Counted from the stretch's first letter, positions 1 to 10,618 are shown. The stretch is DNA of 64,000 bases from Trichomonas vaginalis G3 (GCF_026262505.1 NC_067203.1:12226392-12290391); one strand, 5' to 3'. The notes: generated by a model not told the origin, from the letters alone. Translations and numbers: made by a program.

Positions 1-1123
1 CAACAAACCTTTCTCGAAAAGAATGTTTACAGCTCTGACAATGTTGCACTTGCCTTTTCCGAACAATGGGTTTGTAAGACTTTCGTTCAACATGAAGTGG
101 TTGTGGACAATTACAATCTTCAACCATGGTAAATTGAACTCAACAACATAGTCGTCATGTGAAGAACCTTTAGCTGTAGGTATGTTGACTCGGATATTGA
201 CATTTGCCAACGGTGCAATTTTTGCCAATTGACCTCTGAGAATGTACCTTGTCTTCACACATGACTCAAGATACTTCATCTTCTCATCTGTAACAAGACC
301 AGAGTTCCTGAGACATGTAAGAATGCAAGGTTCATTGACAATTGTTTCAATTGAATTGTAAATTCCATACCTTGTCAAGTCAATGTCAGACTTATTTATG
401 AACGGAAGTATCCAGCATGTTGTCTGACTGCTTGAGGGTTAGGTTGGTACCATTCGAACTTGACACTTGCAATTCCTTCAATTGCATTCAAAATGTCTGA
501 GTCGGAGTCAACCATTTGTTCTCTCTTTGTAGTCTTGAAAGCGTCAAGAAGTTTTGCAGCTGTTTGTTCATTGCCATTTGCATAGTAAATGTGACCATCC
601 AAATCGTTATGGTCAATCTGAGATTGTGTCCTTTCTTATTTCCGTCTTGAATTGCAGCAAGTACCCATGAAGCCTTCTTTGTTCTTTCCTTCGTCAAAGT
701 TTACTGTAAAGGTTCGACCAGATGTAATTTGACTTCTAACTTCACGTACTTCTCATATGCATATCTTGTTCTTTCCATGGGAGCATGACCATCCTCTGCA
801 CTACCTTTTTTCCTTCTCAAAGGATGCAATTGTTCGTCATGTTTCCAGTAGAATCTGGCAAAGCCGTCGTGTCCTTCAACTTGAGGTTCACTAACATCGA
901 AAGGCATGTCCATAAGACGTTCTTCTTCTAACCTCTCTAGTCTGTTTGGATAATTGGCACGTGCTGTTTCCAAATCCATTTCGTAGCGAAGACCAGCCAG
1001 TTTGTCATAGACTTTTATGGGTCTTCCTTTCTTATATTTAAACTTCTTCGAAACTCTCCAACCATATCTTTGTAACTCTGCTTTTATTCTAGCAGACTTT
1101 CTATCCATTCTATATGGGGGCAT
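1..1123 (-). pseudogene. Maverick protein-primed DNA polymerase B, N-terminal part only
   Basis: The minus strand encodes the N-terminal region of the Maverick polymerase; the exonuclease and palm parts lie beyond the left edge. It starts with a very basic segment (MPPYRMDRKSARIKAEL). Near 90-130 it reads HNHFMLNESL, matching YDHYMLNEKL in the intact R3 polymerase at 47968-51657. An upstream Cys-containing stretch corresponds to the OTU-like segment of that protein. The gene is broken in the visible part. The assignment rests on this match and on the position at the end of a Maverick gene block. Confidence 0.7.
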
Positions 1124-1152
1124 TTTTATAAAAATAAAAAAATTTTTTTTCT

Positions 1153-1736
1153 TTACTTAACATAACCGCCTGCTGCCATAAGTCTTTGACGCCAACCCAT
1201 ACCAGCTAATGAAGGTTGACTTGGTTTAGTTTGGAAACTAAACTTTGGTTTTGGTTTATCTTCAGTTTTTGGTTTTTCTTCTTCTATCGGTTTTTCGTCA
1301 CTTTTCGGTTCCTCTGACTTTACTTCACTGCAGGAACAGTTGTATCGTCAACATCTTCATAAATATCATATGCCATTTGTTTTTGTTTTCCTTTCAACTT
1401 TTTGTGTTTGTTGTAAAGTTTAGAATATTTCGACTCTAAGTCAATGAGATGTTCTATAATGAACTGTTGGTCAGTGAAGTAAACTTTTCCATCTGTTGTC
1501 TCGAAAGCTCCTTCAGACTTCAATATTTTATTTGTGAGAGTCTGTTTCTTTTTTGAGATACTAGCCGTTCCATTTCTATGAAAAGTGACTTTATAGTTAG
1601 GGTTTGTATTTCCAGACCTGGCACTTTCTATTATTGAATTTTTCTCTTCATCTGTAAGTTCTTTGACAGGTTTTGACAATGGTTCTGAACTTTTTGTTTG
1701 TGGTGTCAAATCTACCGTTTCAACTTCTTCGGTCAT
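1153..1736 (-). pseudogene. Small basic Maverick protein with a Y-x-V...NG...KKK motif
   Basis: The product is charged and lysine-rich. It contains NYKVTFHRNGTASISKKK, which matches the pattern of two R3 proteins: YYVCHMKNGSVQVRKRK (47252-47701) and YYVHTMKDGRVQFRKVK (62872-63108). In each of these the motif follows a short helical segment of about 30 residues. The tail is rich in Pro, Glu and Lys. Function is unknown; a nucleic-acid-binding or virion role would fit the basic motif, but that is inference. The copy looks broken. Confidence 0.5.
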
Positions 1737-1755
1737 TTCATCTCAGTAAAAAATT

Positions 1756-1908
1756 TTAGTTTGGTTTGTTTTCAACTGGTTGTTTAGGTTTTTTAAGTCG
1801 GTCTAAAACTTCCTGAGGTATAGGAAGAACTTGACAAACACGTTGTGTAACTGCTGGAAGTCGACAAATCCATCTTGAACCCATTTGTCTCAATGCTGTA
1901 TTGTTCAT
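1756..1908 (-). CDS. Very small Maverick ORF (50 aa)
   Basis: A compact ORF (MNNTALRQMGSRWICRL...) fills the gap between the two flanking minus-strand genes. It is preceded by the same short sequence (a start codon next to TTTCATCTCAGTAAAAA on the plus strand) as its neighbour at 1153-1736. That shared start context is the main support. I do not recognise the protein; it is mildly basic with a Pro/Lys-rich end. It could also be the remnant of a longer gene. Confidence 0.4.
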   Translation of the reverse strand: MNNTALRQMGSRWICRLPAVTQRVCQVLPIPQEVLDRLKKPKQPVENKPN

Positions 1909-1914
1909 TTCATC

Positions 1915-2328
1915 TCAGTAAAAAACTTTACATTCCCACGTTTGAGGCGGTTGAGGTTGGTTATTGTTTACCCATTGTTGTGCATGGTTATATCCTCTGT
2001 TAAAGAATCTTTCACCTTGGTCCATATAGTGTCCTGCTTGGTTATAGTAGTCATTTGCTTTGTTATAATAGTTTCCTGCTTGTCTTCCTACATTGTCCAT
2101 CCATCCTTGAACTTTTCCTCTTGTTTCAGGATTTGGAATAAGATTTGTTGCATCTCGTGCTACATCCCAACCTTTCTGTACAGTTTGTATAATAGGTTGT
2201 GCTTTCTCTTTAAGTATACCTAATGTACTCAAAATCTTCCTTCCAACTCCAAATACACCTCTGGCTATTGTTCCCACTGCGGGCAAAAATCTGGATGCAA
2301 CTCCTGCTAATGCGCCAAATAAACCCAT
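1915..2328 (-). CDS. pVI-like hydrophobic/amphipathic Maverick protein (137 aa)
   Basis: The N-terminus, MGLFGALAGVASRFLPAV, is a Gly/Ala-rich amphipathic helix, followed by a second such segment (VFGVGRKILSTLGILKEK) and a Tyr/Asn/Gln-rich tail. This resembles membrane-active capsid-interior proteins of the adenovirus pVI kind, which have been proposed in Polintons; the function is therefore inferred from character, not from a clear family match. Its start lies 18 bp from the divergent integrase start, so the two share a promoter region. The R1 gene at 5570-5811 has a similar N-terminus. Confidence 0.5.
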   Translation of the reverse strand: MGLFGALAGVASRFLPAVGTIARGVFGVGRKILSTLGILKEKAQPIIQTVQKGWDVARDATNLIPNPETRGKVQGWMDNVGRQAGNYYNKANDYYNQAGHYMDQGERFFNRGYNHAQQWVNNNQPQPPQTWECKVFY

Positions 2329-2345
2329 TTCTTATAGGGTAAAAA

Positions 2346-3302
2346 ATGACGAATCCAAACAAGGACCCCTATGTTTCTAAAGCGACAAAGAAAGCACTCA
2401 TGATAAAAATCTTTAGTTCAACACCAAATGCTTGGTTTATGGATATCTTGGAAAACATTCCGAGGTATAGAGAAGATGGACCACCATACTGGCTAATATT
2501 TGTCGGTCAAAACACAAGATACTGTGAAGCCATACCATTACAGTCCAAAGCTATTTTAGATATCTTAGCAGCTTTGACAATATTCGTTGACAAATACCAT
2601 CCAACAAAACTGACATCTGACTGTGAAAGTTCTTTCAAATCAGATGATGTAAAAACTATCTGCGTTCAAAAAATGTAAACCAATATTTCATTGTCGACCA
2701 AAACCATTCTGCTCTTGGTGTCATTGACGGTTGTATAAAAATGTTAAGAGACTTAAACCAACCACAAGGTGGTGAAGCAAATGAAATGTCATATGACGAC
2801 AATATAGACACTTCTCCATGGCAAAGATGAGACAAGTTTTAAATATTTACAATAGCCGTAAACAAAAAGGTTTGGGAAACCACTCCCCGAAGAAATGAAA
2901 AACAACCCTGACTTAGAGAAAGACTATATATTTAATAATTTAGTCAAAAGAGACAAACAAGAAAGAATGCCGGGCTTCAAACTTCAGAAAGGTGACAAAG
3001 TAAAAATAGAAATACCTAAACGCGACCCATATGAAAATACTATTGACTATGACAACAATGGGAACCCGACAGGTACTCACATTCGTGTTCGTAAAAATAG
3101 AAGAAAGTATACAAGAGAATATTATGAAGTTTTAGGCAAACATGGCAAAATGTACACACTGCAAGCAGAAGATAAAACTACTATTGTCAGACCTCGTTTC
3201 AAACTTGTCAAAGTTCAAGGTGGTATACTTTCAAAGACAGTTCCTAACAAATATAAGACAACTCCTGACGAATATGCTAAAGAAGTTGAAAATGACGACT
3301 AA
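2346..3302 (+). pseudogene. Maverick retroviral-type integrase (rve fold), broken
   Basis: The plus strand encodes a core similar to the intact R3 integrase at 61842-62909: WFMDILENIP, then YWLIFVGQNTRYCEAIPL, then a TSDCESSF block. The C-terminal part is basic (VRKNRRKYTREYYEVLG) and fits the DNA-binding tail of these integrases. In Mavericks this enzyme inserts the linear element into host DNA. The copy is broken. It starts back-to-back with the pVI-like gene and ends overlapping the fibre gene tail-to-tail, a packing typical of these elements. Confidence 0.8.
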
Positions 3303-4698
3303 GCATTTCTATACCATGCGTAAACTGTCATGTAAGGTGGCATGTATTCTTTACTTTGTCCCGTTGTTTGCGTATATCCTGAAACGCGATGTGTATGGTT
3401 TCCTCCTCCCTCAGTGTTACTCCAGTAACAATTTATAGCAAACTTAACGTTGTCTTTAACATCATATCCTTTACCTTTTGTCATTGCTGACCAATCCCAA
3501 TATCTATGCTTATGCCAACCTGCTTGAGATGTACTTAAATCTATGTAGTGACTGTGTGCAGGTAAATTTTCACCTGAAATCGTTTTACTTCCACCTGTTT
3601 CCTTTGAAGAGTTTGCACAATACAAAAACCTGTCGACTATTTGAGTCCAAGTTCCAAAACCCAGAACTGTTTCTGGTCTGGTAGAGTTCATTGACGTATA
3701 AATAGAGCCTATAGGATATAATGTTTGAAGTATTTCTGTCTTTAATGTTTGAAGCTCTGTTTTGTCTGCTTTCTTGTCATATAAATCTTGAGCAGTGAAT
3801 TTAATATTATGTTCATCCTTCATGACATAAACATCTTTACATCTAATGTTTCTCATCGTCGTTATGTCGTCATCCGATGTTAAACCTTGTGGAAAGTTAG
3901 GAGGTTTACATATAATGCATCCCCACCAGTTTCTTCAACCGTTCCTTCAATACTTTCTATAGCAACAGTTGTAAAACTTGTATGTGTATGGTCTTATTTG
4001 CTTTCTTCTCTAACTCATCGTTAACATAAGTTTTATCTGCTTTAAGGTCTAAACATCCTGAAACCCATCCTGTATCGGCTTTATTTAAAATCTTCGATGT
4101 CCGTTCATGGTACCAGTCAACCCTTTCTTCATTTCTTTATCTTTTTCATCCACATATTCCTTATCCGCTTTCTTCTCTACACTTACTAGCCCATATTCCT
4201 TATCTGCTTATTTTCAAGGCTAACGTTTAAGTCTGTTATTTCAGATATAGAAGTGTATGAGTCTTTTTAGAATATTCGTTTTCAGCTCTTGTCACTTCAC
4301 TTGACATTTTATTGTCAACATATGTTTTGTCTGCTAGTTCAGGATGAGTATGTTCTTTTGTTGCATAAGCATTGTTAGCTCTTTCTTCTTCTTTTGCTAT
4401 TGCATCGTCTACATATTCTTTGTCAGCTTTGTTGTCAACATCTGCTTTCAAAAGAAGTTCATTTATAGGTTTCTCGTTTAAAGTTCCTTTTGTTGGATTT
4501 ATACAGACAGTATGGTTCTTATTGTCTTGAAACAGAAACTCATCTGTCATTGGGTTTAATGTCAGTTTTAAGTTTCCTTCTTTCAATGACTCAGATATCT
4601 TAGAATATTGAAAAGTTTGTTGTGTTCTTATTTAGAGCTTGCATAATGAGTTGTCGGTTGTGTTGTATTTCTCTCATGGAAGCAATATCTTTCGACAT
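3299..4698 (-). pseudogene. Fibre-like protein with phage tail-collar-type C-terminus, broken
   Basis: The C-terminal portion reads LYPIGSIYTSMNSTRPE, then FLYC, then NLPAHSH, GNHTHRV and MPPYMTVYAWYRNA. This order (PIGSIY, PxHSH, HxH, MPPY near the end) is the signature of bacteriophage tail-collar/fibre-tip domains. Upstream come repeated ADKxYVD motifs (KADKEYVDDAI, DKTYVDNKM) typical of trimeric coiled-coil fibre shafts. It is the R1 counterpart of the 1034-residue R3 gene at 52563-55667. A role in attachment is inferred from the fold. The copy is broken. Confidence 0.75.
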
Positions 4699-4716
4699 TT
4701 TTATTCTAGATAAAAT

Positions 4717-5493
4717 ATGCTTCCAATAGAAAAAGAAAATTCAAGAGTTGCTACAACTAAACCATTAGATGAACTTTTTACTAATGTCGGTCAAAAGTTT
4801 GAGACAGAGACCGTAAAGCATGAAGGCTATCGTTTTGACTACCCATTAAGATGGTTAAGAGACCCATCTGTCACAAAAGCTATTGGCTTTCGTAGAATGA
4901 AGTTTGTGTCTGTAGAAGATAAAAGTTTTCCATTTATTGTAAGGTTTCATATAGATTATATATCTGAAGGGAAACGAAAAATGTGGGAAGAAATTGAGCT
5001 AATACAAGTTGACCTTTCATCTTCTCTACAGACTGCGTTAAAAAATATAGAAGATAAAATAAATTCATGTTATGCAAAATATGCTGATGAATATGCAAAT
5101 ACCGAGAGCACACTTTATGTGAGAATTGTATATGACAAACAAAATTCACAAGTGTCATTTCAAATCTACGAAGACAATCCAAATAAAGACGAACAAATAT
5201 ATACAGAATTCACTGCAATGTCATGGTATTATTTGCAAAGAATGTTAAATCAGAAAGTCGAACTTCCTTTAGCAAATATTTACAGTCGATATGCAAGAGA
5301 TGAACCATATTTATTTAAAGATGTTTTCGACCCAGCTGCTATTATTGTTCATGCTTCATTTTCTGGCGCCCAAAACTCTTTCTTATGCTTGGCAAATGAC
5401 TTTTACGAAAAACCTACAAAGTTATACGAACCACAAGTGGAAGTATTTCAGACTTTCAAGTATGGTTTACTACAGATGGAAGAAAAAGAATAA
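4717..5493 (+). CDS. Probable minor capsid (penton-like) protein, 258 aa
   Basis: The protein is rich in beta-type sequence (PFIVRFHIDYISE, STLYVRIVYD, QVSFQIYED) without membrane segments. Its size and pattern resemble the R3 protein at 51701-52543, which also follows a beta-helix-beta order around a central helix (here LQTALKNIEDKINS). In both elements the gene sits next to the fibre gene. Penton-type single jelly-roll proteins of this size are standard Polinton parts, so that is the favoured call, but I see no diagnostic motif. The start is 18 bp from the divergent fibre gene start. Confidence 0.5.
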   Translation: MLPIEKENSRVATTKPLDELFTNVGQKFETETVKHEGYRFDYPLRWLRDPSVTKAIGFRRMKFVSVEDKSFPFIVRFHIDYISEGKRKMWEEIELIQVDLSSSLQTALKNIEDKINSCYAKYADEYANTESTLYVRIVYDKQNSQVSFQIYEDNPNKDEQIYTEFTAMSWYYLQRMLNQKVELPLANIYSRYARDEPYLFKDVFDPAAIIVHASFSGAQNSFLCLANDFYEKPTKLYEPQVEVFQTFKYGLLQMEEKE

Positions 5494-5569
5494 TTCCATT
5501 ATACCATGCGTTTTACTTAGAACTTAGTTTCATATACAACTACTATCGAACGGTAAAAATATAATTTTT

Positions 5570-5811
5570 TTAATACGGTTGAGGTGTTGGATTTGGTTGC
5601 CAACTAGACTGTGGTGCAGGTTCAGGCTGTTGTATAACTGGAGCTTGTTCTTCTGGTTCAGGGTCTTTAGGTATAATACCAACAAACTGACCTACCCTTT
5701 TACCAATATTTTTGACTCCGTTCCAATTCCTCTTCCTACGGTTTTTATTCCATTCCATATACCTCTTCCAACATTTCGAAAGAAGTTTCCTATTCTTCCA
5801 AAGAAACCCAT
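5570..5811 (-). pseudogene. Second pVI-like hydrophobic Maverick protein, broken
   Basis: The reading begins MGFFGRIGNFFRNVGRGIW, an amphipathic Gly/Phe/Arg helix like the start of the gene at 1915-2328, and ends in a Pro/Gln-rich tail (PEPEEQAPVIQQPEPAPQ). Membrane-active capsid protein is a reasonable guess from composition only. It looks broken. It lies between the penton-like gene and a Gln/Asn-rich gene on the same strand. Confidence 0.45.
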
Positions 5812-5829
5812 TTTACTATATGTAAAAAT

Positions 5830-6192
5830 CTAATGTCCGCCTAGTCTCTTACGTTTCCTGTTGAGTTCCATAGCATTCTTTAACTGGAGCTCATACATTC
5901 TGTTTCTCCTCTGGTAGAAAACATATTCTGGGTCAACTCCTGTGTTCGCGTCATCTGCATAAAGTTGTTTATATCCCACTTCAGGGTTTGTATAAAACTC
6001 TTTCCATCTCATATTTGCATACCATGGTGGCAAACCTAACGCAGCGTCATTTGACATGGCAGTTTGCATTTGTACATCTGTTGGCACTTGACCATAGTTT
6101 GCCATTGCAGTTTGTATTCTAACTTCATTTGGAATATTCTCTGGGTTTGGTTGTCCAGGTTGCTGTGCATTCGCTAAGTTCTGTGCGTCCAT
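5830..6192 (-). CDS. Gln/Asn-rich Maverick protein of unknown function (120 aa)
   Basis: Two imperfect repeats stand out near the N-terminus, EVRIQTAMANYGQVP and DVQMQTAMSNDAALG, followed by a Trp/Tyr-containing middle (LPPWYANMRWKEFY) and a basic end (ELNRKRKRLGGH). It starts behind an AT-rich block reading TATTAAATG at the start codon. I do not recognise the family. Packing between other virion-type genes suggests a structural or accessory role, which is inference only. Confidence 0.45.
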   Translation of the reverse strand: MDAQNLANAQQPGQPNPENIPNEVRIQTAMANYGQVPTDVQMQTAMSNDAALGLPPWYANMRWKEFYTNPEVGYKQLYADDANTGVDPEYVFYQRRNRMYELQLKNAMELNRKRKRLGGH

Positions 6193-6215
6193 TTAATATT
6201 AGATAAAAATATCTC

Positions 6216-6347
6216 TTACGAGTACATATACTGAACATTTGCAGGCATTGGTTCATCTTCATATTCTCTGTACTTTTCTGCCACGTCAAAGAAATAAATG
6301 ACACAATGGAAAAAACCTAAAACAAGTAGTCCTATTTCAAACCACAT
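6216..6347 (-). CDS. Small single-pass membrane protein (43 aa)
   Basis: The ORF encodes MWFEIGLLVLGFFHCVIYFF, a membrane-spanning stretch, followed by a charged tail (DVAEKYREYEDEPMPAN). It overlaps the end of the methylase gene by a few bases. R3 has a 56-residue membrane protein in the same place relative to its methylase (59964-60134), although its topology is reversed and sequence similarity is slight. Function unknown. Confidence 0.45.
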   Translation of the reverse strand: MWFEIGLLVLGFFHCVIYFFDVAEKYREYEDEPMPANVQYMYS

Positions 6348-7153
6348 TTACTTACTAATAAAATTTCTTTATTGTGACACTTTCTCCAGTTTATAGGACC
6401 TCTCTCATATTCTATCTTGTCATATCTAAACTCATAGTCATGTATGTCCTCTAACCATCTCATAACGGTTTCCAAACCACTTTTATCGGATGTAAAGTAA
6501 AAGCATGGATGGTTATGTAAAACGTCTAAAGTTTCTAAAGAGTCTCTCAAAGTCCAGTCTACTTGGTATTGAAAATCCCATGTGTTATAGAACGGCGGGT
6601 CCACTATAAAGAAAACATTTTCCTTGTCTTTCTATATTTTTCATACAACTCTGTCCAATGACATCTCACAAACTCTATACCCTCAATATATTTTTCTATG
6701 TCCTCTTTGAAAACATTTGTATAGTTAAGATATAAAACTTTTGACATAAGTGTTTCAATGTCATGAACTCTTATAGAACCACTATAATAATAGTCTAGCA
6801 GATATACTATCCCAGTCTATATATTCTGCTTTTTTCAAAACCTCTCTCACAATATTTTTCTTATCTAATGGTATACGTTCCATCTTACCTATAGGTATCT
6901 TTTCTTTTAACTCTTTCAATATATTGTTTGTGTCTGGTATATGTTTGAGACGGTCCATATAGTTGTCGAAGTCATTGCATATAATCTTTGAGTCTGGGAA
7001 TATTGTATGGCACAAATGGGATATATAGAAACTTCCACCGAACAAATCTACAAATGTTAGACCATTCGGTAGTTTCTTAAGTTCTCTCAATATAATATCT
7101 TTACATCTACTCTTATTTCCAAAGAACGGTAACGGTGGTTTTGTAAAATTCAT
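6332..7153 (-). pseudogene. D12-class DNA adenine-N6 methyltransferase of Maverick R1, broken
   Basis: The N-terminus has the AdoMet-binding motif PLPFFGNKSR followed by VDLFGGSFYISHL; the catalytic DPPF motif occurs further on. Residue for residue it follows the intact R3 enzyme at 59097-59939. Such Dam-like enzymes put a methyl group on N6 of adenine in DNA; N6-methyladenine is known to be abundant in Trichomonas. In R1 the gene is the last one before the right terminus. It starts behind a T-rich TATATAAATG sequence. The copy is broken. Confidence 0.85.
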
Positions 7154-7373
7154 TTATATATAATAATAAAAATGTTTTTCCTGAAAAGTGACAGAAAAGT
7201 GACAAAGCATGAAAACATATATAATTTGTGAAAAGCGACACATTATATAATGTTTTCGACCCAGAAGAAGGCTTCTTCCCAGAAGCAATGGAGGAAGAAG
7301 AAGAGTCCTCCGAATTCACACCAGAAGACTAACAATTTTCCGAATAAAAACTTCATTTATACTAAACATCTTC

Positions 7374-7430
7374 GGGGCTAGAAGGGGCGCAGCCCCTGGA
7401 AGCCCCACTACCTTTTTTTTTTTTTTTTTT
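7374..7430. repeat. GC-rich nested hairpin and 18-T run at the probable R1 terminus
   Basis: GGGGCT at 7374 pairs with AGCCCC at 7401-7406, and inside it AGGGGC-GCA-GCCCCT forms a second stem. CCCCACT follows, which read from outside gives AGTGGGG, and then 18 consecutive T. The surroundings are very AT-rich, so this is a sharp local anomaly. It is probably the end of the Maverick terminal inverted repeat; the partner end is not in the window, so this is inferred. Confidence 0.55.
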
Positions 7431-8063
7431 AAAGAAAAAATAAACCACGTTAAAATTTTTCTTTCTTAATTTTTTACAAAATCTACTTAGAATTATGCAA
7501 AATATGACTAAATAATTATAAATGTCAAGTTAAATTTTAATTTTGATAAATAATTTAAATTTCAAAATATCAAGTTCAGTTCGACTATGTATGTAGTAAT
7601 TCCTCAATAAAGTGCCAAAACCCTATTAAAATATATGAACATTTTCAACATTTTAATGTTTTTATTTAAAAATTTGTTGGAATATGAGCTTCAAACAATT
7701 ATTATGTAAATAAAAATAATTAAATATATGTATTTATTCGTATTACAACCGTAGTAAGTCGATTCTTCCTTTCTTCTACTGAGATTTGAATTTGATTTCG
7801 AATTGTAAAGAGATTCAAAGGGAAAATACTAGCGGATAAAAACTACCTCCATGAAAGGGTCATAATGGAGTCAAGTTGTATTTTTTGATATTTTTTGCTT
7901 TTCGAGCCTAAATAGGTAGCCAAGATAATGCCTAAAAATAAGGTTCTAAATTCTGAAGTTTACATGATCCTCTCGTGTGCACCCTTAAACTGCGAGACAA
8001 AAGGCGTAAGTATTCAATTTTGAATAGTTTACATCATATTAGAAATATATTTGAAAACTCTAA
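7431..8063. other. Gene-free AT-rich stretch
   Basis: I see no convincing gene, RNA or repeat here. It separates the Maverick terminus from the 3' end of the host gene at 8064-8903. Confidence 0.6.
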
Positions 8064-8903
8064 TTATTTCTTTCCGAATTTCAGCTTATATGGTGACTTA
8101 TATCCATCAGTATGCTGAATTTGTTGTGTTTCACCAGATATGTCTGGTGTTTCCATGAATTCGAGGCCACTTTCAAGGTGTTCTTCGATATCTACGTCTG
8201 AAGGCTGAATACTATCATGAGCTCTTGGTCTTTGTGGTTGAGGTTTCGGTTGTGGCTCTGGAGGAGGAACGAAATTGTTTGAATTTTGAATATTTTGTTG
8301 TTGGCTTTCAAGTTCTTTTTGTTGTTGTTTATTGGACTCAATAAGAATTATTTTTGACTTGTAGACCTCTGAATCCATTAATATAACTTCTAAAGTTTTA
8401 TTTTTTAGATTTAATTTTTCTTCTAATTCCAGCGTAGTTTGAATAACATCTTCTTCTGTTGGACTGCATTTTTTAAATGTAATCAATGATGAATGATCTG
8501 CGACTGGTTGAATGTCAGGAATCTTTTTAAGAATAGGTTTGAAATTATTGAGATAAAACTTAGTATCATCAAGCATTGTCATAGCGCGAAGATAGCTTAA
8601 TGAGGCAATTAACTCATCTGACTTAGTTTTGGAATCAATGGAAGATATATCGTTTTTAACAACTTCAAGTTCGTTTTGAATCCTAGTATGTGTTTTAAGT
8701 TTCATTGTGTGCACCGTATAATTCTCTAAATCGCTAACTCGGCATGCTGGTTTTGATTTTGATAAATTATTTTTGATATTTGTTTCGATTTGATCGATCA
8801 AGCCCACATCAGAATCAAGACTTTTCTTGTTACCCGCTTCCCATGCTCTTATGATGTTCAAATATTCACTCATTATGGGAGACTCTAATGAATTATGAAG
8901 CAT
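8064..8903 (-). CDS. Host protein of unknown function (up to 279 aa)
   Basis: The N-terminal 170 residues are mostly helical and charged, with an early AWE motif (EYLNIIRAWEAGNKKSL); then come a Gln-rich coiled segment (KQQQKELESQQQN), a Pro/Gln linker (PPPEPQPKPQPQRP) and a Lys-rich tail. A second start (MSEYLNII) lies 10 codons downstream and may be the real one. I do not recognise the family; the AWE region faintly recalls GINS/Sld5-type helical proteins, too weakly to name it. The Kolobok Q2 begins only 37 bp upstream of the first start codon, so the native promoter has probably been displaced. Confidence 0.6.
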   Translation of the reverse strand: MLHNSLESPIMSEYLNIIRAWEAGNKKSLDSDVGLIDQIETNIKNNLSKSKPACRVSDLENYTVHTMKLKTHTRIQNELEVVKNDISSIDSKTKSDELIASLSYLRAMTMLDDTKFYLNNFKPILKKIPDIQPVADHSSLITFKKCSPTEEDVIQTTLELEEKLNLKNKTLEVILMDSEVYKSKIILIESNKQQQKELESQQQNIQNSNNFVPPPEPQPKPQPQRPRAHDSIQPSDVDIEEHLESGLEFMETPDISGETQQIQHTDGYKSPYKLKFGKK

Positions 8904-9325
8904 TTCAAAAAAATAATTTTATCAAAATAAAAGTATTAAGGGTATAGTAAACTCAAAATTCTAGAGTTTTGAGAGTGCCAATAAACTCTATAGGCCTATA
9001 TATATCTATATTTTAAAGGAGAGGTTACGCCATAATATTTGATATTATAAATTATTAATTCAAAATAAAAGTAGAAAATGAAACTAATTTTATTCTAACC
9101 TATATAAATATATCAATAATCTAAAATGATTATAGTCTGAACTATATTTTACCAGATTATCAAATATAAGAGAAATGAAATAAGGCATAAAAATATCATA
9201 GCATAATTATTGGATAAATGCATTAATAAATTATTTATATCATAATGAGAAAAAATCAAAATAAGAAAATGAGCATAATAATAATTTAATTAAAAACAAA
9301 AACAATAAATAAAATGTAATTTTCG

Positions 9326-10618
9326 TTAATCAAAGTCATCAATGTCTTCGTCTTCTGATTCCCATTCGGACTTGAAAACTTGATAATCTCCTCCTGGTAC
9401 ACTCTGAATGAATTTTTTGTATTTGTTCTGTTTTTTAGAACCTTTTGTAACAGTTTTTTGTTTCAATATCACTTTGGAGTAACAATTCTCTTCAAATGAT
9501 TTGACACAATCTTCTGGAAGTGGGGAAAGATGTAATGCTTTTTGTATATCTCCGAGAAAATGCTCTGGATCATTCCATTCTAAGATTGCAACGTTAACTC
9601 TAATGTTAATGTTCTTCCAGGCTCTTGATTTGTCCAAATAGCATGCAATTTTGGAGTTAAACGCTTCATTCATGCAGGTAGATCCAATGGAAGAAACTTT
9701 GGAAACTATGGGTGTCCATTTGTGAACCCAGTCATAGAGCATGAATTGAAGTTGGATCGAATTGACACCTTTTTGCCATTCAAAGCATTTGTAATTGTGC
9801 GGTTCGCAAAAAGAATGATTGCCTACGTAATGGTAGACACAATTCTCCCACATTTTCGTACGTTTGTCAATATTTTCTTCGGCAAAACATGACCAAAGCC
9901 ACATACTTAGGCTTGCATTCAGACCCCAGAAAGGTCTCTCTATTTTTTCAATCTTCTGAGTCTTGTCGTTGAAAACTTCAACTGTCTTATGAGAAGCTGA
10001 GAACTTTGTAAAATCTTTTGAGATATTTTTTGATACATGACCTGGATCGAATCTTTCAAGATGAGAGACGCCAAATTCTTTAAAGACAGAGACACTTTTG
10101 TTATCTCGGTCTTTAATAATCTCTTTAACATCTTTCAAGATATTGTATTTCTTTAATTGCTTCAAGATGATTCGAGTTCCAGCACTTTCCATATTGTTGG
10201 AAGCTCCGGAATACTGAGCATGCTGTCTGTTTCCACCAATATGGTTGATGTTCACGCATGCAAGAACTCTTTTTGTGACAGCATCGAGCGCAGTTACTGT
10301 ACAACTTGGCGAGTTTCGCATGTGCGTCCATCTTGCATCAATGGATAAGTAACCACTGAAGGACTTTCTCGACAGCATTAGGGAAATACTTTTAAGTCTT
10401 CTAATCTTATCGTCACAAAATCTCTGTTGTCTCATGACACCACTCTTCACAGGGGGCTTAGTTCCACAAAGAGAAAGAAAGCGAGCACCTTTTGTATATG
10501 GCATTCCGGTCATTATGCAAGCACCAAGCATCTGTCGCGCTGAGAGTCGACGACGTTCGTGGAGTAAAATGTTATGCATTGCCTTTGTTTTCCGTTTTGG
10601 GTGAACAATATGGCCCAT
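9326..10618 (-). CDS. Kolobok-type transposase of Q2, full length (430 aa)
   Basis: This DDE-type transposase has Asp at about residue 94 (LSIDARWTH), Asp at 170/172 (IIKDRDNKS) and Glu at 318 (GSTCMNEAFNS), with the conserved blocks GASNNMESAGT and HLERFDPGHVSKNIS between them. This order matches Kolobok/THAP-type transposases, and the TTAA duplications agree. The C-terminus is acidic (ESEDEDIDDFD). The frame is open throughout. The enzyme should cut and reinsert elements with the GGGTATAGT ends; it could in principle serve Q1 as well. The start MGHIVHPKRK is shared with Q1. Confidence 0.9.
   Translation of the reverse strand: MGHIVHPKRKTKAMHNILLHERRRLSARQMLGACIMTGMPYTKGARFLSLCGTKPPVKSGVMRQQRFCDDKIRRLKSISLMLSRKSFSGYLSIDARWTHMRNSPSCTVTALDAVTKRVLACVNINHIGGNRQHAQYSGASNNMESAGTRIILKQLKKYNILKDVKEIIKDRDNKSVSVFKEFGVSHLERFDPGHVSKNISKDFTKFSASHKTVEVFNDKTQKIEKIERPFWGLNASLSMWLWSCFAEENIDKRTKMWENCVYHYVGNHSFCEPHNYKCFEWQKGVNSIQLQFMLYDWVHKWTPIVSKVSSIGSTCMNEAFNSKIACYLDKSRAWKNINIRVNVAILEWNDPEHFLGDIQKALHLSPLPEDCVKSFEENCYSKVILKQKTVTKGSKKQNKYKKFIQSVPGGDYQVFKSEWESEDEDIDDFD

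Larger units (their letters stand above)
1..7409. mobile_element. Maverick/Polinton copy R1, old and broken, left part outside window
   Basis: This block holds the usual parts of a trichomonad Maverick: protein-primed polymerase, retroviral-type integrase, a fibre-like gene, a penton-like gene, pVI-like hydrophobic genes and a D12 adenine methylase. Genes lie on both strands with very short gaps, and most start just behind a T-rich TATAA-like sequence. The right terminus is probably the GC-rich hairpin ending near 7409, because an 18-T run and gene-free DNA follow. Several genes are interrupted, about ten breaks in all, so the copy looks considerably older than R3. The family call is firm; the exact right end is inferred, and the left end is not in the window. 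Confidence 0.85.
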